Shown piece by piece: positions 1-9,044 of a stretch of 64,000 nucleotides of DNA. Origin of the DNA: an uncultured Clostridia bacterium (lineage in GTDB: Bacteria > Bacillota > Clostridia > Oscillospirales > Acutalibacteraceae); assembly GCA_947623175.1 (NCBI GenBank), contig CANQGK010000006.1, forward strand, positions 25,037 to 89,036, read 5' to 3'. The translations under genes were made by a program, and so were the position numbers. Position 1 is the stretch's first letter, and every line of letters starts with the position of its first letter. Below the pieces are notes generated by a model. The model worked only from the letters and a program-made list of their open reading frames with translations, made no database searches and had not been told where the DNA came from.

Positions 1-1131
1 ATGCTCGGCGGAATAGAAGAACGCAAGCTGTTTTTAGGCGTTCCGTATCATACTCTGTCGTCCGTTACGAATTTTACGGAAGCTCAAAATATACTTTCGG
101 ATATTCTTAAAAATACCGATTCAAAGCTTGCGGTCAATCTGAAAGGATTCGGCTCGTCGGGACTCGATTACGGCGAGGCGGGCGGCGGCTTTGCTCCCGA
201 TAAGGCCTTCGGCGGTATTAAGGGACTTAAAACCTTAAGCGGCTGGGCGGAAAAAAATAAAACGAATCTGTTTTTTAATTTGGATACGGTCTTTTTGACC
301 GAATCGGCTTCGAATTTCAAGGTTCGCGGCGCCGCCGTTTCGGCAAACGACGTACGCGCCCGCTATTGCGATTATAACATCGTCACCCGCGAGCAGTCCG
401 ATACCGTTTTTGCCTATCTAACAAACCGACTTACCCTTGCAAAATCGGCGTCCGTTATTGCCGAGAGCATAAACAAATCGGGTGTAAAGGGAGCGGGACT
501 TTCAACTCTTACGAGCGTCGCTTATTCCGATTATGCGTCGCCCGACTATTACTGTAAGGCGCATATGTCGGACGACGTAACGAATATATTAAATTCCCTT
601 GCCAAAAAGGGCATAAGCACCTTGGGGGAGAAAGCGAACGGCTATGCCGCGGGGCTTTTGGACTACGTTTACCACGCGCCGGTATCTTCTTCAAAATATT
701 ATGCTTTGGATGAGGATATCCCCTTTTACCAAATGGTATTCGGGGGCTTTGCAACCCTTTCGGGCGAGCCTGTAAATCTTTCGAGCGAGCCGAGAACCGC
801 TTTTTTGGAAACCGCGGCGACCGGCAGTGCGCTTAGCTTTTCGCTTTGCAATAACTATAACGATACCATATTCAAATCTCCGCACAGCGCGGTTGCAATG
901 AGCGTTTACGCGGGTATAAGCGATACGGTTAACGGATATATCAATGAGCTGAAACCGCTTTTGGCTAAGCTTCGAGGCGCGAGGCTTATCTCCTATACAA
1001 AAGAAGGCGAGCTTTCCGTATCAAGGTTTGATAACGGCGTTACGGTGATCGTAAATTACGGCGAAAAGGATATCGAAACCGAGCTCGGCAGGGTAAAATC
1101 AATGGATTTCATATTTGGGAGAGAGGCGTAA
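1..1131 (+). CDS. DUF5696-like protein, C-terminal half (5' truncated by window)
   Basis: This is the C-terminal half of a protein paralogous to the 741-residue lipoprotein at 38232-40457. It aligns from that protein's MLGG motif (about residue 363) to its end, sharing LGGxxxxKxFLGxPY, LKGFGxSGxD, GEKNK, SYSDY-like and PFYQMVF segments. The methionine at base 1 is therefore probably internal and the real start lies upstream of the window. The family sits beside CUT1 sugar permeases and, in the full-length paralog, carries a lipobox, so an extracytoplasmic role in sugar uptake or glycan cleavage is inferred; no catalytic assignment can be made. The stop lies 3 bp before the downstream permease start, so the two are co-translated. 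The family name comes from general resemblance and is moderately sure; paralogy with the second copy is directly visible. Confidence 0.75.
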   Translation: MLGGIEERKLFLGVPYHTLSSVTNFTEAQNILSDILKNTDSKLAVNLKGFGSSGLDYGEAGGGFAPDKAFGGIKGLKTLSGWAEKNKTNLFFNLDTVFLTESASNFKVRGAAVSANDVRARYCDYNIVTREQSDTVFAYLTNRLTLAKSASVIAESINKSGVKGAGLSTLTSVAYSDYASPDYYCKAHMSDDVTNILNSLAKKGISTLGEKANGYAAGLLDYVYHAPVSSSKYYALDEDIPFYQMVFGGFATLSGEPVNLSSEPRTAFLETAATGSALSFSLCNNYNDTIFKSPHSAVAMSVYAGISDTVNGYINELKPLLAKLRGARLISYTKEGELSVSRFDNGVTVIVNYGEKDIETELGRVKSMDFIFGREA

Positions 1132-1134
1132 GGA

Positions 1135-2037
1135 ATGAAATCGATAAGGAAAAACCGCTCTATCGAAAGCAGGCACAGCCGAAACGGTTTTCTGTTCATA
1201 CTGCCGTGGCTTATCGGCGTTTGCCTTTTCTTCATAAGACCGCTGATACAGACAATAGCCTTCTCTTTTACAAAGGTTTCGGTAGACCTCGGCGGCTTTC
1301 ATATGAAATTCGCGGGGTTTGACAATTACAAATACGCGCTTTTTGAATCTCCCGAGTATCTCAACAATTTGTTGGACAGCCTTACGGAGTTTTCGTATCA
1401 GATACCGATCATCCTGATTTTAAGCTTTATCGTCGCGGTGGTGCTCAATTCCGAATTTCGGGGCAGAAGCTTTTTTCGTTCTCTCTATTTTATACCGGTA
1501 ATTATCATAAACAGCGTCGTTATGCAGTTTTTGGGGAACAGCTCGTCGGTGGAGAGTTTAAGCGGCGCGGCGCAAAGCGCCTATCTTAACGGACTTATCG
1601 ATTTTGAGAGTATTTTTCTGCAAATGGGGATCCCCGCCGAAACGACAAATCTTATTTTCGGATATGTAAATCAGATATTCGATCTCGTATGGCAGTGCGG
1701 CGTGCAGATCGTGCTCTTTATTTCGGGGCTTCAGTCCATACCCGAACAGCTTTATGAGGTATCAAAGGTCGAAGGCGCCTCCAAATGGGAGGAATTTTGG
1801 TATATTACCGTGCCTATGCTCGGTACTTCATTGGTGCTTGTGGTCGTGTATACCGTGGTTGAATTTTGCGTCAGCACAAACAATAAGGTCATAATGCAGG
1901 CGTATAAGGTATTGCTCGATCAACAGATATACGATATCAGTTCCGCAATGCTCTGGCTTTATTTTGCGGTCGTGGGCGGTATTACGGCGATTTTGTTCGT
2001 AATATTCCACCGCACCTGCTTAAGGCGCTGGCAATAA
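1135..2037 (+). CDS. CUT1 sugar ABC transporter permease, MalF type
   Basis: Integral membrane permease of a carbohydrate ABC importer (MalF/UgpA-like, about 300 residues, roughly six membrane segments). The N-terminus FILPWLIGVCLFFIRPL is typical of the first helix, and the cytoplasmic coupling loop carries the EAA-type motif EVSKVEGASKWEEFWYITVP. It follows the DUF5696-like gene by 3 bp and precedes the MalG-type partner by 13 bp, so the two form the heterodimeric pore. No ATPase or solute-binding protein gene lies in this part of the window; the ATPase is probably a shared MsmK-type protein encoded elsewhere. It is clearly paralogous to the permease at 40454-41353. Substrate is unknown; the surrounding glycosidases suggest an oligosaccharide. 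Confidence 0.9.
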   Translation: MKSIRKNRSIESRHSRNGFLFILPWLIGVCLFFIRPLIQTIAFSFTKVSVDLGGFHMKFAGFDNYKYALFESPEYLNNLLDSLTEFSYQIPIILILSFIVAVVLNSEFRGRSFFRSLYFIPVIIINSVVMQFLGNSSSVESLSGAAQSAYLNGLIDFESIFLQMGIPAETTNLIFGYVNQIFDLVWQCGVQIVLFISGLQSIPEQLYEVSKVEGASKWEEFWYITVPMLGTSLVLVVVYTVVEFCVSTNNKVIMQAYKVLLDQQIYDISSAMLWLYFAVVGGITAILFVIFHRTCLRRWQ

Positions 2038-2050
2038 GGGGGAAATCGGT

Positions 2051-3010
2051 ATGAAAAAAATTGAAATTACTCCGAGAACCCGCTATCGGCTCAAACGCAA
2101 AACCGCCGACGTTATCGTTTCGGTTATGCGTTACGCATTTCTTATAGCGATAGGATACGTTGTGCTGATACAGCTTATCTATATGTGCAGTTATGCTTTC
2201 AGAGTGCCCGACGAGGTAAACGACGCGAGCGTCGTTTGGGTGCCGAAAAGCTTTACCTTGGCGAATTTCAAGGTAGCCTTGGAGGCTCTCGATTATTTTA
2301 AAGCTTTCTTTAATACGGTGACCGTTCAGATACTCAGCGGACTTATAGAGGTCTTTACCTGTTCCGTCGCGGCATACGGCTTTGCAAGATACAGCTTTAA
2401 GGGCAAAAAAATACTTTTTGCTGTAGTTATTCTTATGATTTTGGTTCCGCCGCAGATGACGGCGGTGTCCATGTCGCTCGATTACGCTTATTTCGATCTG
2501 TTCGGAATATTAAACGGAATAGGGAAGCTGATAGGTCGCGATATCAGACCTAATCTTTTAAATTCCGGCATGGTTTTCTGGCTGCCGTCGCTTTTCGGTG
2601 TGGGACTGCGCTCGGGGCTCTTCATATTCATTTATCATCAATTTTTCAAGGGGCTTCCGAAGGAGCTCGAAGAAGCGGCTTATATCGACGGCGCGAATGC
2701 CTTTACTACCTTCATGCGGGTGGTTTTACCCTCGTCGGGAGTAGCCTTTTTAACGGTTACGATTTTCTCGGTGGTTTGGCATTGGAACGACTATTATCTG
2801 TCCATTCTTTATCTGAATGATAATCAGCCGCTTTCGGTTTCGCTTTCAAAATTGGCGTCAAGCATTTACAATATGTCCGGTTACGGCAGTGATTCGCTTA
2901 CCTACAGTATGGCGGCGTGTATTTTATATATATTGCCCGTAATTATACTCTATCTTTTGCTCCAGCGTAAATTTATTGCAAGCATCGACCGTGTCGGTAT
3001 TGTAGGCTGA
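2051..3010 (+). CDS. CUT1 sugar ABC transporter permease, MalG type
   Basis: Second permease of the pair (MalG/UgpE-like, 319 residues). It shows the expected hydrophobic segments, the EAA loop EAAYIDGANAFTTFMRVVLP, and the family's C-terminal IDRVGIVG-like tail. A GGGGGAAAT ribosome site lies just upstream and the gene is translationally linked to the MalF partner. The closest relative in the window is the permease at 41441-42433, which shares the PSLFGVGLRxGxxIxIYxQFFKGLPKELEEAA region. The DUF5696 + MalF + MalG set is thus present twice in 42 kb. Function as half of a sugar-translocation pore is firm; substrate is not. Confidence 0.9.
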   Translation: MKKIEITPRTRYRLKRKTADVIVSVMRYAFLIAIGYVVLIQLIYMCSYAFRVPDEVNDASVVWVPKSFTLANFKVALEALDYFKAFFNTVTVQILSGLIEVFTCSVAAYGFARYSFKGKKILFAVVILMILVPPQMTAVSMSLDYAYFDLFGILNGIGKLIGRDIRPNLLNSGMVFWLPSLFGVGLRSGLFIFIYHQFFKGLPKELEEAAYIDGANAFTTFMRVVLPSSGVAFLTVTIFSVVWHWNDYYLSILYLNDNQPLSVSLSKLASSIYNMSGYGSDSLTYSMAACILYILPVIILYLLLQRKFIASIDRVGIVG

Positions 3011-3118
3011 TACTTGCAATCGATGATATGACAACCTTTTGAAAGGAGGCTTATTCACATATTTTCTGTTATAAAGCCCGCATTGATTATAAAAATTATA
3101 AAAACGGAGGTAAACAAA

Positions 3119-5752
3119 ATGAAAAAAACATTCAAAAAGCTTTTGGGGCTGCTGCTTGCAATTGCCATGATGCTTTCGTTGGTAATCGTACCGCTGTCGG
3201 CTTATGCCGAACAAAACGTCGTAAAAGGCAGATATACCGTTCAAGAGTGGAAATTCAACGATGAATACTCTGCTCAATATCTGAATGCGGATAAAGTGAC
3301 CTTCTTAAACGGCGACGAAATTGCGATAGCCAATAAATCCTATCACGACAACCAAATCGCGCCGACTGCCCGCACGATCAAAGACGGTGTTCTGAGAGTA
3401 GACGTTAAAACAGCGTCAAATCCCACAAGCAGTAATCCGTATTATTCAACCACAAACCTTGCTTTTAGGTTGGACAGAACCTTAAAGTCGGGGCAGGAGT
3501 ATACCCTTAATCTCGGCATATACAGCCCCGATAAACTCTGGTCAAACAAAACTTGGATCATGTACAGCGATAAGGCCTCTTTGACTACGGTCGAGTTTAC
3601 GCCTTATATCGCGAATAAACTCGGTCCGAGTGTTGACAGCGCCAATAACTTCGGCTGCGGCGAAGGCGGCCCCGCAAAACAACTTGTGGTAGAGCAAATA
3701 GGTCAACTTCCGACGGAAAATATCGTTCACGGCTTTAAATTTACACCCTCGGAAGATATTGAGGCAGGCAATTACATAAGAGTGGCGCTTAATACAAGAA
3801 ACAAAGATGCAAATACCAAGACGTTTTACGTTACGAGCCTTGCTCTTGAAAGCGACGGCGCAGTTCCGTCCGATTTATTGAAAAAGGATTCCGACGGCAG
3901 CTTTAAGCTTCAGTCTTGGGATTTTGATTTGCCTTTTTCCGACGCCGGATTAGCCGGTAAGGACTATGTCAACGTTATAAACAGTAAATCCGACGTCTAT
4001 TTGGCATATAAAAATTATCACGACAGTACGACCTCTCCCATAGTTCGTACCGTTGGAGAAGACGGTGTGCTTAAATTGGCACTCGGCAGCTATACATCGT
4101 CAAAAACCTATTTTTCGACGACAAACCTTGCATTAAAGCTGGATAAAACCTTGAGCAAGGGTGTGGAATACACGCTTGAATTGGGAATGTACGGCGATAC
4201 GAGAAAAAACGGCAGTACCGCTTGGTCAAATAATACCTGGATTATGACAAGCACCGCCGATACGCTTACCAATAACGGATTTGCAAATTATTTCGCGAAC
4301 AAAAGCTCAACACCGAGTGTTGACAGTGCCGATAACTTCGGCTGCGGCACAGACGGCCCCGCAAAACTACTTGTGAAAAAGCAAATAGGCAGACTTCCGA
4401 CGGAAAATACCGTTCACAGCTTTACCTTTATACCGGATGAAGATATTCCCGAAAATGACGTTATAAGGGTAGCCCTTAATTTCCAAACCTCAAACGTTGA
4501 CGCAAACGTATACGTGACAAGCATAGAGCTTAAGGCAAGCGCGGAAGAAAAGGTAGACGAATACTTCTTCACCGACGAAGAATCACAGGAGCGCGTCTAC
4601 GCAAGCGCCGAACCATCTAATACAGGCGCATACAAGAGATCGGGCAATAATTTCTATATGCAGCTTAAAGATTTCAAATTAGAGGGAAATGCCGAGTATT
4701 CCGCCGTATTTGAAGCGGCGGCTAACGTTAGCGGCTGCTATATATCGGCGTATGCCTTTACGGAACAGCCGGAAGATTACGCGCCTAAGGATGTGAATGA
4801 TAAATATTATAATCATCTTGAAAACGGCGTTTTAATAAGCAGCAAGATTGCTTCGCTTCCCGTTTCCAATACAAATGACAGAGGAACCGTAAAAGCCACC
4901 TTTAAGACTGCGGGTACGGATATTGATTTTAATAATTACAGCTATCTTGTATTCTACATCAATAACGTTTACGGCGCCGGCGGTGAGGTAAATTGGAACC
5001 ATATTATCTATGTGGATGCGCTTACCATTTACAAAACGATACCGGGCAATGCCGATTTTGCGCGTATGCCCTCCGTGGACGTCAGCTACTACAATAAGAT
5101 AAAAATGACAGACGATAAATTCGCAACCTATTATCTCAAATCCGAGGACGGCGACTACACCGAGATCGAGGGCAACGTAATTACGAACCTTAACGAAGAT
5201 ACAAATTACACCGTTGTTGCGAAATGGGCGGATGACGGAAGATACTATGCGTCCGAAGATTACAGCGACGAAATTACCGTAAAAACCCTTAAATACGGCG
5301 ACGTTAACCGCGACGAGACGGTAAATATACTTGACCTTATCCGTATGCATAAGGGACTTTCGGCAGTTGCCGGCGATGAGATCTACGACCTCAACAACGA
5401 CGGCAACGAAAACGGTATAGATTTGGTTTGCCTTAAAAAACGGCTTCTGGGTATCGAGACTTATACGGAACCTTCCAAATCGGAGGTTTACCTTTCGGAT
5501 AACGGTAATGATCTTAATACCGCCGCAAGCCCCGCAACCGCGGCGGCAAGCCTTAATACCGCAATCGAATTGGTCGCGGACGGCGGAACGATAAATATAG
5601 TCGATACCTATACTTTACCCGACGATTTTGCTTGGGAAAGTCATGAAAAATCGGTCGTAATCACCGGCGGTATATTCGACGCTTCGGCGGTTACGCCTTT
5701 GAAAATAAATGACGACGTTAAGTTTACGGACTGCACCGTAAATTTTATGTAG
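3119..5752 (+). CDS. Secreted dockerin-bearing protein with tandem beta-sandwich repeats (5' part of a frameshifted gene)
   Basis: Secreted protein of 877 residues up to the stop. The start is chosen at an ATG 8 bp after CGGAGG. An N-terminal signal peptide (KKLLGLLLAIAMMLSLVIVPLSAYAEQ region) is followed by two tandem repeats of about 215-230 residues (roughly 30-265 and 270-500). Both contain PSVDSAxNFGCG and GPAKxL segments and remain very similar at DNA level, indicating recent internal duplication. A third beta-rich module and an Fn3-like stretch follow, then a type I dockerin-like domain at about residues 735-785 with two EF-hand loops (DVNRDETVNILD and DLNNDGNENGID). The reading frame stops at TAG but beta-helix-like coding continues in the -1 frame (next entry). 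No cohesin is seen in the window. Likely a carbohydrate-binding or scaffold-attached surface protein; no catalytic module is recognised. Confidence 0.75.
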   Translation: MKKTFKKLLGLLLAIAMMLSLVIVPLSAYAEQNVVKGRYTVQEWKFNDEYSAQYLNADKVTFLNGDEIAIANKSYHDNQIAPTARTIKDGVLRVDVKTASNPTSSNPYYSTTNLAFRLDRTLKSGQEYTLNLGIYSPDKLWSNKTWIMYSDKASLTTVEFTPYIANKLGPSVDSANNFGCGEGGPAKQLVVEQIGQLPTENIVHGFKFTPSEDIEAGNYIRVALNTRNKDANTKTFYVTSLALESDGAVPSDLLKKDSDGSFKLQSWDFDLPFSDAGLAGKDYVNVINSKSDVYLAYKNYHDSTTSPIVRTVGEDGVLKLALGSYTSSKTYFSTTNLALKLDKTLSKGVEYTLELGMYGDTRKNGSTAWSNNTWIMTSTADTLTNNGFANYFANKSSTPSVDSADNFGCGTDGPAKLLVKKQIGRLPTENTVHSFTFIPDEDIPENDVIRVALNFQTSNVDANVYVTSIELKASAEEKVDEYFFTDEESQERVYASAEPSNTGAYKRSGNNFYMQLKDFKLEGNAEYSAVFEAAANVSGCYISAYAFTEQPEDYAPKDVNDKYYNHLENGVLISSKIASLPVSNTNDRGTVKATFKTAGTDIDFNNYSYLVFYINNVYGAGGEVNWNHIIYVDALTIYKTIPGNADFARMPSVDVSYYNKIKMTDDKFATYYLKSEDGDYTEIEGNVITNLNEDTNYTVVAKWADDGRYYASEDYSDEITVKTLKYGDVNRDETVNILDLIRMHKGLSAVAGDEIYDLNNDGNENGIDLVCLKKRLLGIETYTEPSKSEVYLSDNGNDLNTAASPATAAASLNTAIELVADGGTINIVDTYTLPDDFAWESHEKSVVITGGIFDASAVTPLKINDDVKFTDCTVNFM
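5740..5752 (+). other. Slippery heptamer A AAT TTT at the frameshift point
   Basis: In the upstream frame the last codons are AAT TTT ATG TAG, and the preceding base is A, giving the X XXY YYZ pattern of a -1 frameshift site. Slipping one base back yields AAA TTT TAT GTA GGC GGT, which continues into the downstream beta-helix frame with a sensible GGN repeat. The same result would follow if one T had been lost from a T5 run, through mutation or sequencing error. The sequence cannot separate these options. Confidence 0.5.
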
Positions 5753-6633
5753 GCGGTAATGTTTACGCAAACGGCAACAAACTGTATATCGACAGCAACG
5801 TTACCGCCGACAATCTTTGCAATCTTTACGGTGGCGGAACCATGGCTGTGGCAAGCACGGACATTACCGTTTTGGCGGGAAGCTATTATTATATCTGCGG
5901 CGGCTGCAACGGTTCCGCGGGATACGTTCTCGGCGATACAAACGTAACCGTCGGCGGCGTCGTTAATAACGATTCCGAATATGACGCGGATAACCACGGC
6001 CTCAGAAGGGTGATTTTAGGCGGCGGAGTTAATTCGTCGGTATACGGAGATACAAATCTTTTAATAAAAGATAACGCGCAGTCGATAAACATTTACGGAG
6101 GCGGTATGGGAGCCGACGCCGAAGTGGCGGGCAAAACCAATGTTGAGATAACCGGCGGCACGCATATGAGCGCCTACGGCGGCTCTCAAGGCGGCGTCGT
6201 TTACGAAACGAACCTGACGCTTCAAGGCGGTACTATTCAGCAGTTATTCGGCGGTTGTCTTTCGACCTCTATGACCGGCAGTACGAACGTCTGCGTTCTC
6301 GGCGGCAAAGTGACGCGCAGAATTTACGGCGGATGTTATAACGAAGCCTCCCAAAGCGGATTGAGCCTCAAATGGGCGTCAAGCTATCACGTGACGGGCG
6401 ATACAAACGTACTGCTCTCCTCAAACGCGGACGTTGTGTTTGATACAAGCTACAACGATTACGGCATTTTTGCCTGCACAAGATACGAATCACACTTTTC
6501 GGATGAAAATTCGGTACTTGTGTATGAGAATTCGGCGGCAGAAACCGAATTTAAAGGAAAAATCGGTCAAAAGCAGGGATTGCTCACATGGTTTTTCCCG
6601 TCTGCCGCCAAGACGGTCATGACAAAAAATTAA
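5752..6633 (+). pseudogene. 3' part of the dockerin protein gene in the -1 frame (parallel beta-helix domain)
   Basis: An open frame runs without interruption from the slippage point and translates into glycine-rich repeats (YGGGT, CGGCN, LGGGV, YGGGMG, YGGSQGG, FGGCL, YGGCYN) alternating with TNV/TNL strands, typical of a right-handed beta-helix or adhesin-like fold. The first methionine in this frame is at 5842, but it has no ribosome site and homology-like repeats start before it, so this is best seen as the C-terminal domain of the preceding protein rather than a separate gene. It ends at TAA 14 bp before a strong inverted repeat. If the frameshift is programmed or an assembly error, the full product would be about 1170 residues. 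Confidence 0.65.
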
Positions 6634-6646
6634 ACGCATTAAGCTT

Positions 6647-6682
6647 ATCGGGCAAAGCTGTATAAACTCGGCTTTGCCCGAT
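6647..6682 (+). terminator. 12-bp perfect inverted repeat, possible terminator
   Basis: ATCGGGCAAAGC pairs perfectly with GCTTTGCCCGAT across a 12-nt loop, directly after the dockerin-protein gene. No clean T tract follows, so it may be a factor-assisted terminator or a processing/stability hairpin before the beta-helix gene. Confidence 0.55.
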
Positions 6683-6709
6683 TACAAAGTTATTTTAAAG
6701 GATTTATTT

Positions 6710-8398
6710 ATGAATGAAAAAAATGTTGTTTTTGCAATAAACAACGGTATAATACCCGATACGAACGAGGACGTTTCGGGGAAAATGATCGCGCTTTTAG
6801 CGGAACATAAACAAAATGCAAAAATCATATTGGCGCCGGGCGATTATTTTATTAAATCAAGAATAGAGACGGCAGGATTAAAAAACGTCGATATTATAGG
6901 CTACGGCGCAAGAATAATTTCAGATATTGACCTTACCGTGAATTACGGTTGCTGCGGAGGATTTTATTTTGATAGGTGTGACGATTGCGGTATATCGGGA
7001 CTTGCCTTTAATACAAAGCGGGCTACGAACGTTGCCGCAAGAGTCACGGCAATTGATTTGGAAAACAATACCTTTGACGTAAAGGTTGACGATAATTTTG
7101 AATTTGCGGGTAATGAAAAAATATTCGGACTTGACAGTATGAATGAGAATTACTCCGCAAATTTTCATATGGGGCTTTCGGATAACAATTCATATAAATA
7201 CGAAATGATCGGGGAGCGGCATTTGAGAATATCGCTTTGGTATACGGTTGCCTATACCCTTAAAAATATATCCGTAGGCGAGCTTATCTGTTTAAGGCAT
7301 GCTCTTTATTCGAGGCCGCCCTTTGTATTTAAGGGCTGTAATCGGATCCTTTTGGAGGACATTACGGTTGAGAGTACGGCGGGGCATTGCTGCGGCGTAT
7401 ACCCGAGAAGCAGTGATTTTACCTTCAGACGCTTTAACGTGCGTACCCCCGTAAATTCCGCTCAACCCTATACTTCATGTACGGACGGGATACATATTAA
7501 AGGACTTACCGGTAGATTGACGCTTGAAAACTGCCATTTTTACAATATGGGCGACGACGCGCTGAATATACATAACTCGGCGGGAACGGTATTTTCGGTA
7601 AAAGACGATATTTTAAAGATAGGTATGCGTCTGCCGTCGCACCCCTTAAACGAGCCGCCGCAAAGACTTTTACCGGACGATTGGGCGCGAAAGGGAGATA
7701 TTATATATCTGTACGACGAAAATACCCTCCGGCGTGTAGGCAGCTTCGAAGTGGAAGAATTTAAGACGGAGTACGGCTATAATATTGCCGAAATTCGCAA
7801 TCTTAAAGGGCGGCTTTACGAGGGCGTAAAGCTTGCAAATTCGGCATATAATGCGGACGTATATATCAATAATTGCTCGGTTACGGGCAGCAGAGCGAGA
7901 GGCTTTTTACTGCAAACCGAAAACGTTGCGGTGGAAAATTGCAGATTTTCGCGCATCGCCTCCGCGGGACTTATGCTTTGCTGTGACGTATCGCGCTGGA
8001 ATGAGTTGGGCCCTGTCAAAAACGCCGTAATCCGAAATAACGTTTTCGACGGCTGCGGGGTAAACTTCAACCGTTTGCGCGGCTGCGGGGTGGTTATCGG
8101 CGTCGACCATAACAATTTATGTACCGGCAAAACGGAGCGCAATAAGGTTCACGGAAATATAAAAATAAGCGGCAATACATTTATAAATTTAAAGGATCCG
8201 GCTGTTTTTGCGGACGCGGTATCGGAAATAGAAATTACCGGTAACACCTTTATTGATTGCTGTTACGATAAAGCGAACAGACCGCAGGAATACTGTTTAC
8301 AGACGGTGCTTTTTAACTGTGACGATATCGAATCGGATAAAAATGCCGTTTGGCAACAACCTATCAAGCATAATTTTAAGGGGATAATCGGGAATTAA
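6710..8398 (+). CDS. Parallel beta-helix protein, GH110-like
   Basis: Protein of 562 residues with no signal peptide, so probably cytoplasmic. The N-terminus resembles pectate-lyase-superfamily beta-helix proteins (early IILAPGDYF and IIGYGARI strands), followed by many short ENC/NNC/GNTF beta-helix rungs. The segment TDGIHIKG with D259, followed by ENCHFYNMGDDALNIH with D282-D283, matches the pattern I recall for GH110 alpha-1,3-galactosidases (DCxHF ... DDATNVH), so a role in removing terminal alpha-galactose is plausible but unproven. The ATG is preferred over an upstream in-frame TTG (6674) because the TTG lies inside the inverted repeat and AAAGG sits 9-10 bp before the ATG. Other glycoside hydrolase or lyase families with beta-helices remain possible. 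Confidence 0.7.
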   Translation: MNEKNVVFAINNGIIPDTNEDVSGKMIALLAEHKQNAKIILAPGDYFIKSRIETAGLKNVDIIGYGARIISDIDLTVNYGCCGGFYFDRCDDCGISGLAFNTKRATNVAARVTAIDLENNTFDVKVDDNFEFAGNEKIFGLDSMNENYSANFHMGLSDNNSYKYEMIGERHLRISLWYTVAYTLKNISVGELICLRHALYSRPPFVFKGCNRILLEDITVESTAGHCCGVYPRSSDFTFRRFNVRTPVNSAQPYTSCTDGIHIKGLTGRLTLENCHFYNMGDDALNIHNSAGTVFSVKDDILKIGMRLPSHPLNEPPQRLLPDDWARKGDIIYLYDENTLRRVGSFEVEEFKTEYGYNIAEIRNLKGRLYEGVKLANSAYNADVYINNCSVTGSRARGFLLQTENVAVENCRFSRIASAGLMLCCDVSRWNELGPVKNAVIRNNVFDGCGVNFNRLRGCGVVIGVDHNNLCTGKTERNKVHGNIKISGNTFINLKDPAVFADAVSEIEITGNTFIDCCYDKANRPQEYCLQTVLFNCDDIESDKNAVWQQPIKHNFKGIIGN

Positions 8399-8402
8399 AT
8401 GA

Positions 8403-8794
8403 AATATTCTGACGGCGGACTCCGAGACGTTTTCTTTGGGCCTCGAGGGCAGTTTGTATCTCACGGTAAACGGCGATAAGATAAATATCGAACGACCGAA
8501 GGCGGTTTTAATAAGAAAACCGGCAAATACGTTATGTGGGCGCATTATGAAAACGGACGGGACTATTCTGCCGCCGCCATAACGCTTGCAAGCTGCGATA
8601 CGCCCGACGGAGATTTTGTGTATCACGGCTTTTTCATACCGTTGGGCTCTATGTCAAGAGACTGTAATGTGTTTGAATTTGAAAACAGGATGTATTTCAT
8701 TTCCGCCCCAAACGAAAACGACGAATTAAACCTCAGAAAGTGCGATGAATTTACAATATATCCAAACGGCAACGGGTTTGAAACAGTAAAATAA
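8403..8794 (+). pseudogene. GH43-like glycosidase remnant (frameshifted)
   Basis: Two adjoining frames together read as an internal slice of a GH43-like five-blade propeller. The first (8403-8510) ends in INIERPKAV; the second (from about 8506) reads FNKKTGKYVMWAHYENG and continues with SCDTPDGDF and GSMSRDCNVF, segments typical of the GH43 beta-galactosidase/arabinanase-like core. One missing T in the GTTTTA run explains the switch between frames. There is no start codon with a ribosome site at its head, and the C-terminal half of the domain is absent. The fragment begins directly after the GH110-like gene stop. A non-functional relic is the simplest reading. Confidence 0.7.
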
Positions 8795-8840
8795 TCGGCG
8801 CCGAATAGGTGGGTCATAACAAACTATGCCATGATATGAA

Positions 8841-8880
8841 AGCCGGACGAGCATATATACCCGTCCGGCTCTTATATTTG
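8841..8880 (+). terminator. Intrinsic terminator-like hairpin
   Basis: AGCCGGACG and CGTCCGGCT form a perfect 9-bp stem with a 12-nt loop, followed by the T-rich CTTATATTTGT. It would end transcription from the GH110-like gene and the GH43 relic. Confidence 0.7.
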
Positions 8881-8968
8881 TATTCATGTCCCGCTTTTAG
8901 TGCTATAAAACCTACGTATTTTTTTAGAAAGAGCAAATGAAATCTGTAAATATGTATATTTAATTTTT

Positions 8969-9004
8969 TAAAACCCGCCAAACGTGTTTGTTTAGCGGGT
9001 TTTA
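8969..9004 (+). terminator. Rho-independent terminator
   Basis: AAAACCCGC pairs with GCGGGTTTT; the A-rich left arm and T-rich right arm give a bidirectional terminator shape. It sits between the GH43 and GH38 relics and marks the edge of an old transcription unit. Confidence 0.75.
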
Positions 9005-9044
9005 TTCACTTTTACTGTTGAAAACGGGGAAATGACAAAAAACA

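Noticed and set aside
6674..6709. TTG start extending the GH110-like protein by 12 residues.
   Set aside because: The TTG lies within the inverted repeat and has no ribosome site; the ATG at 6710 has AAAGG at proper distance.
8500..8520. Programmed frameshift in the GH43 relic.
   Set aside because: The heptamer G GTT TTA does not allow re-pairing of both tRNAs, and the gene lacks a start and its C-terminal half.
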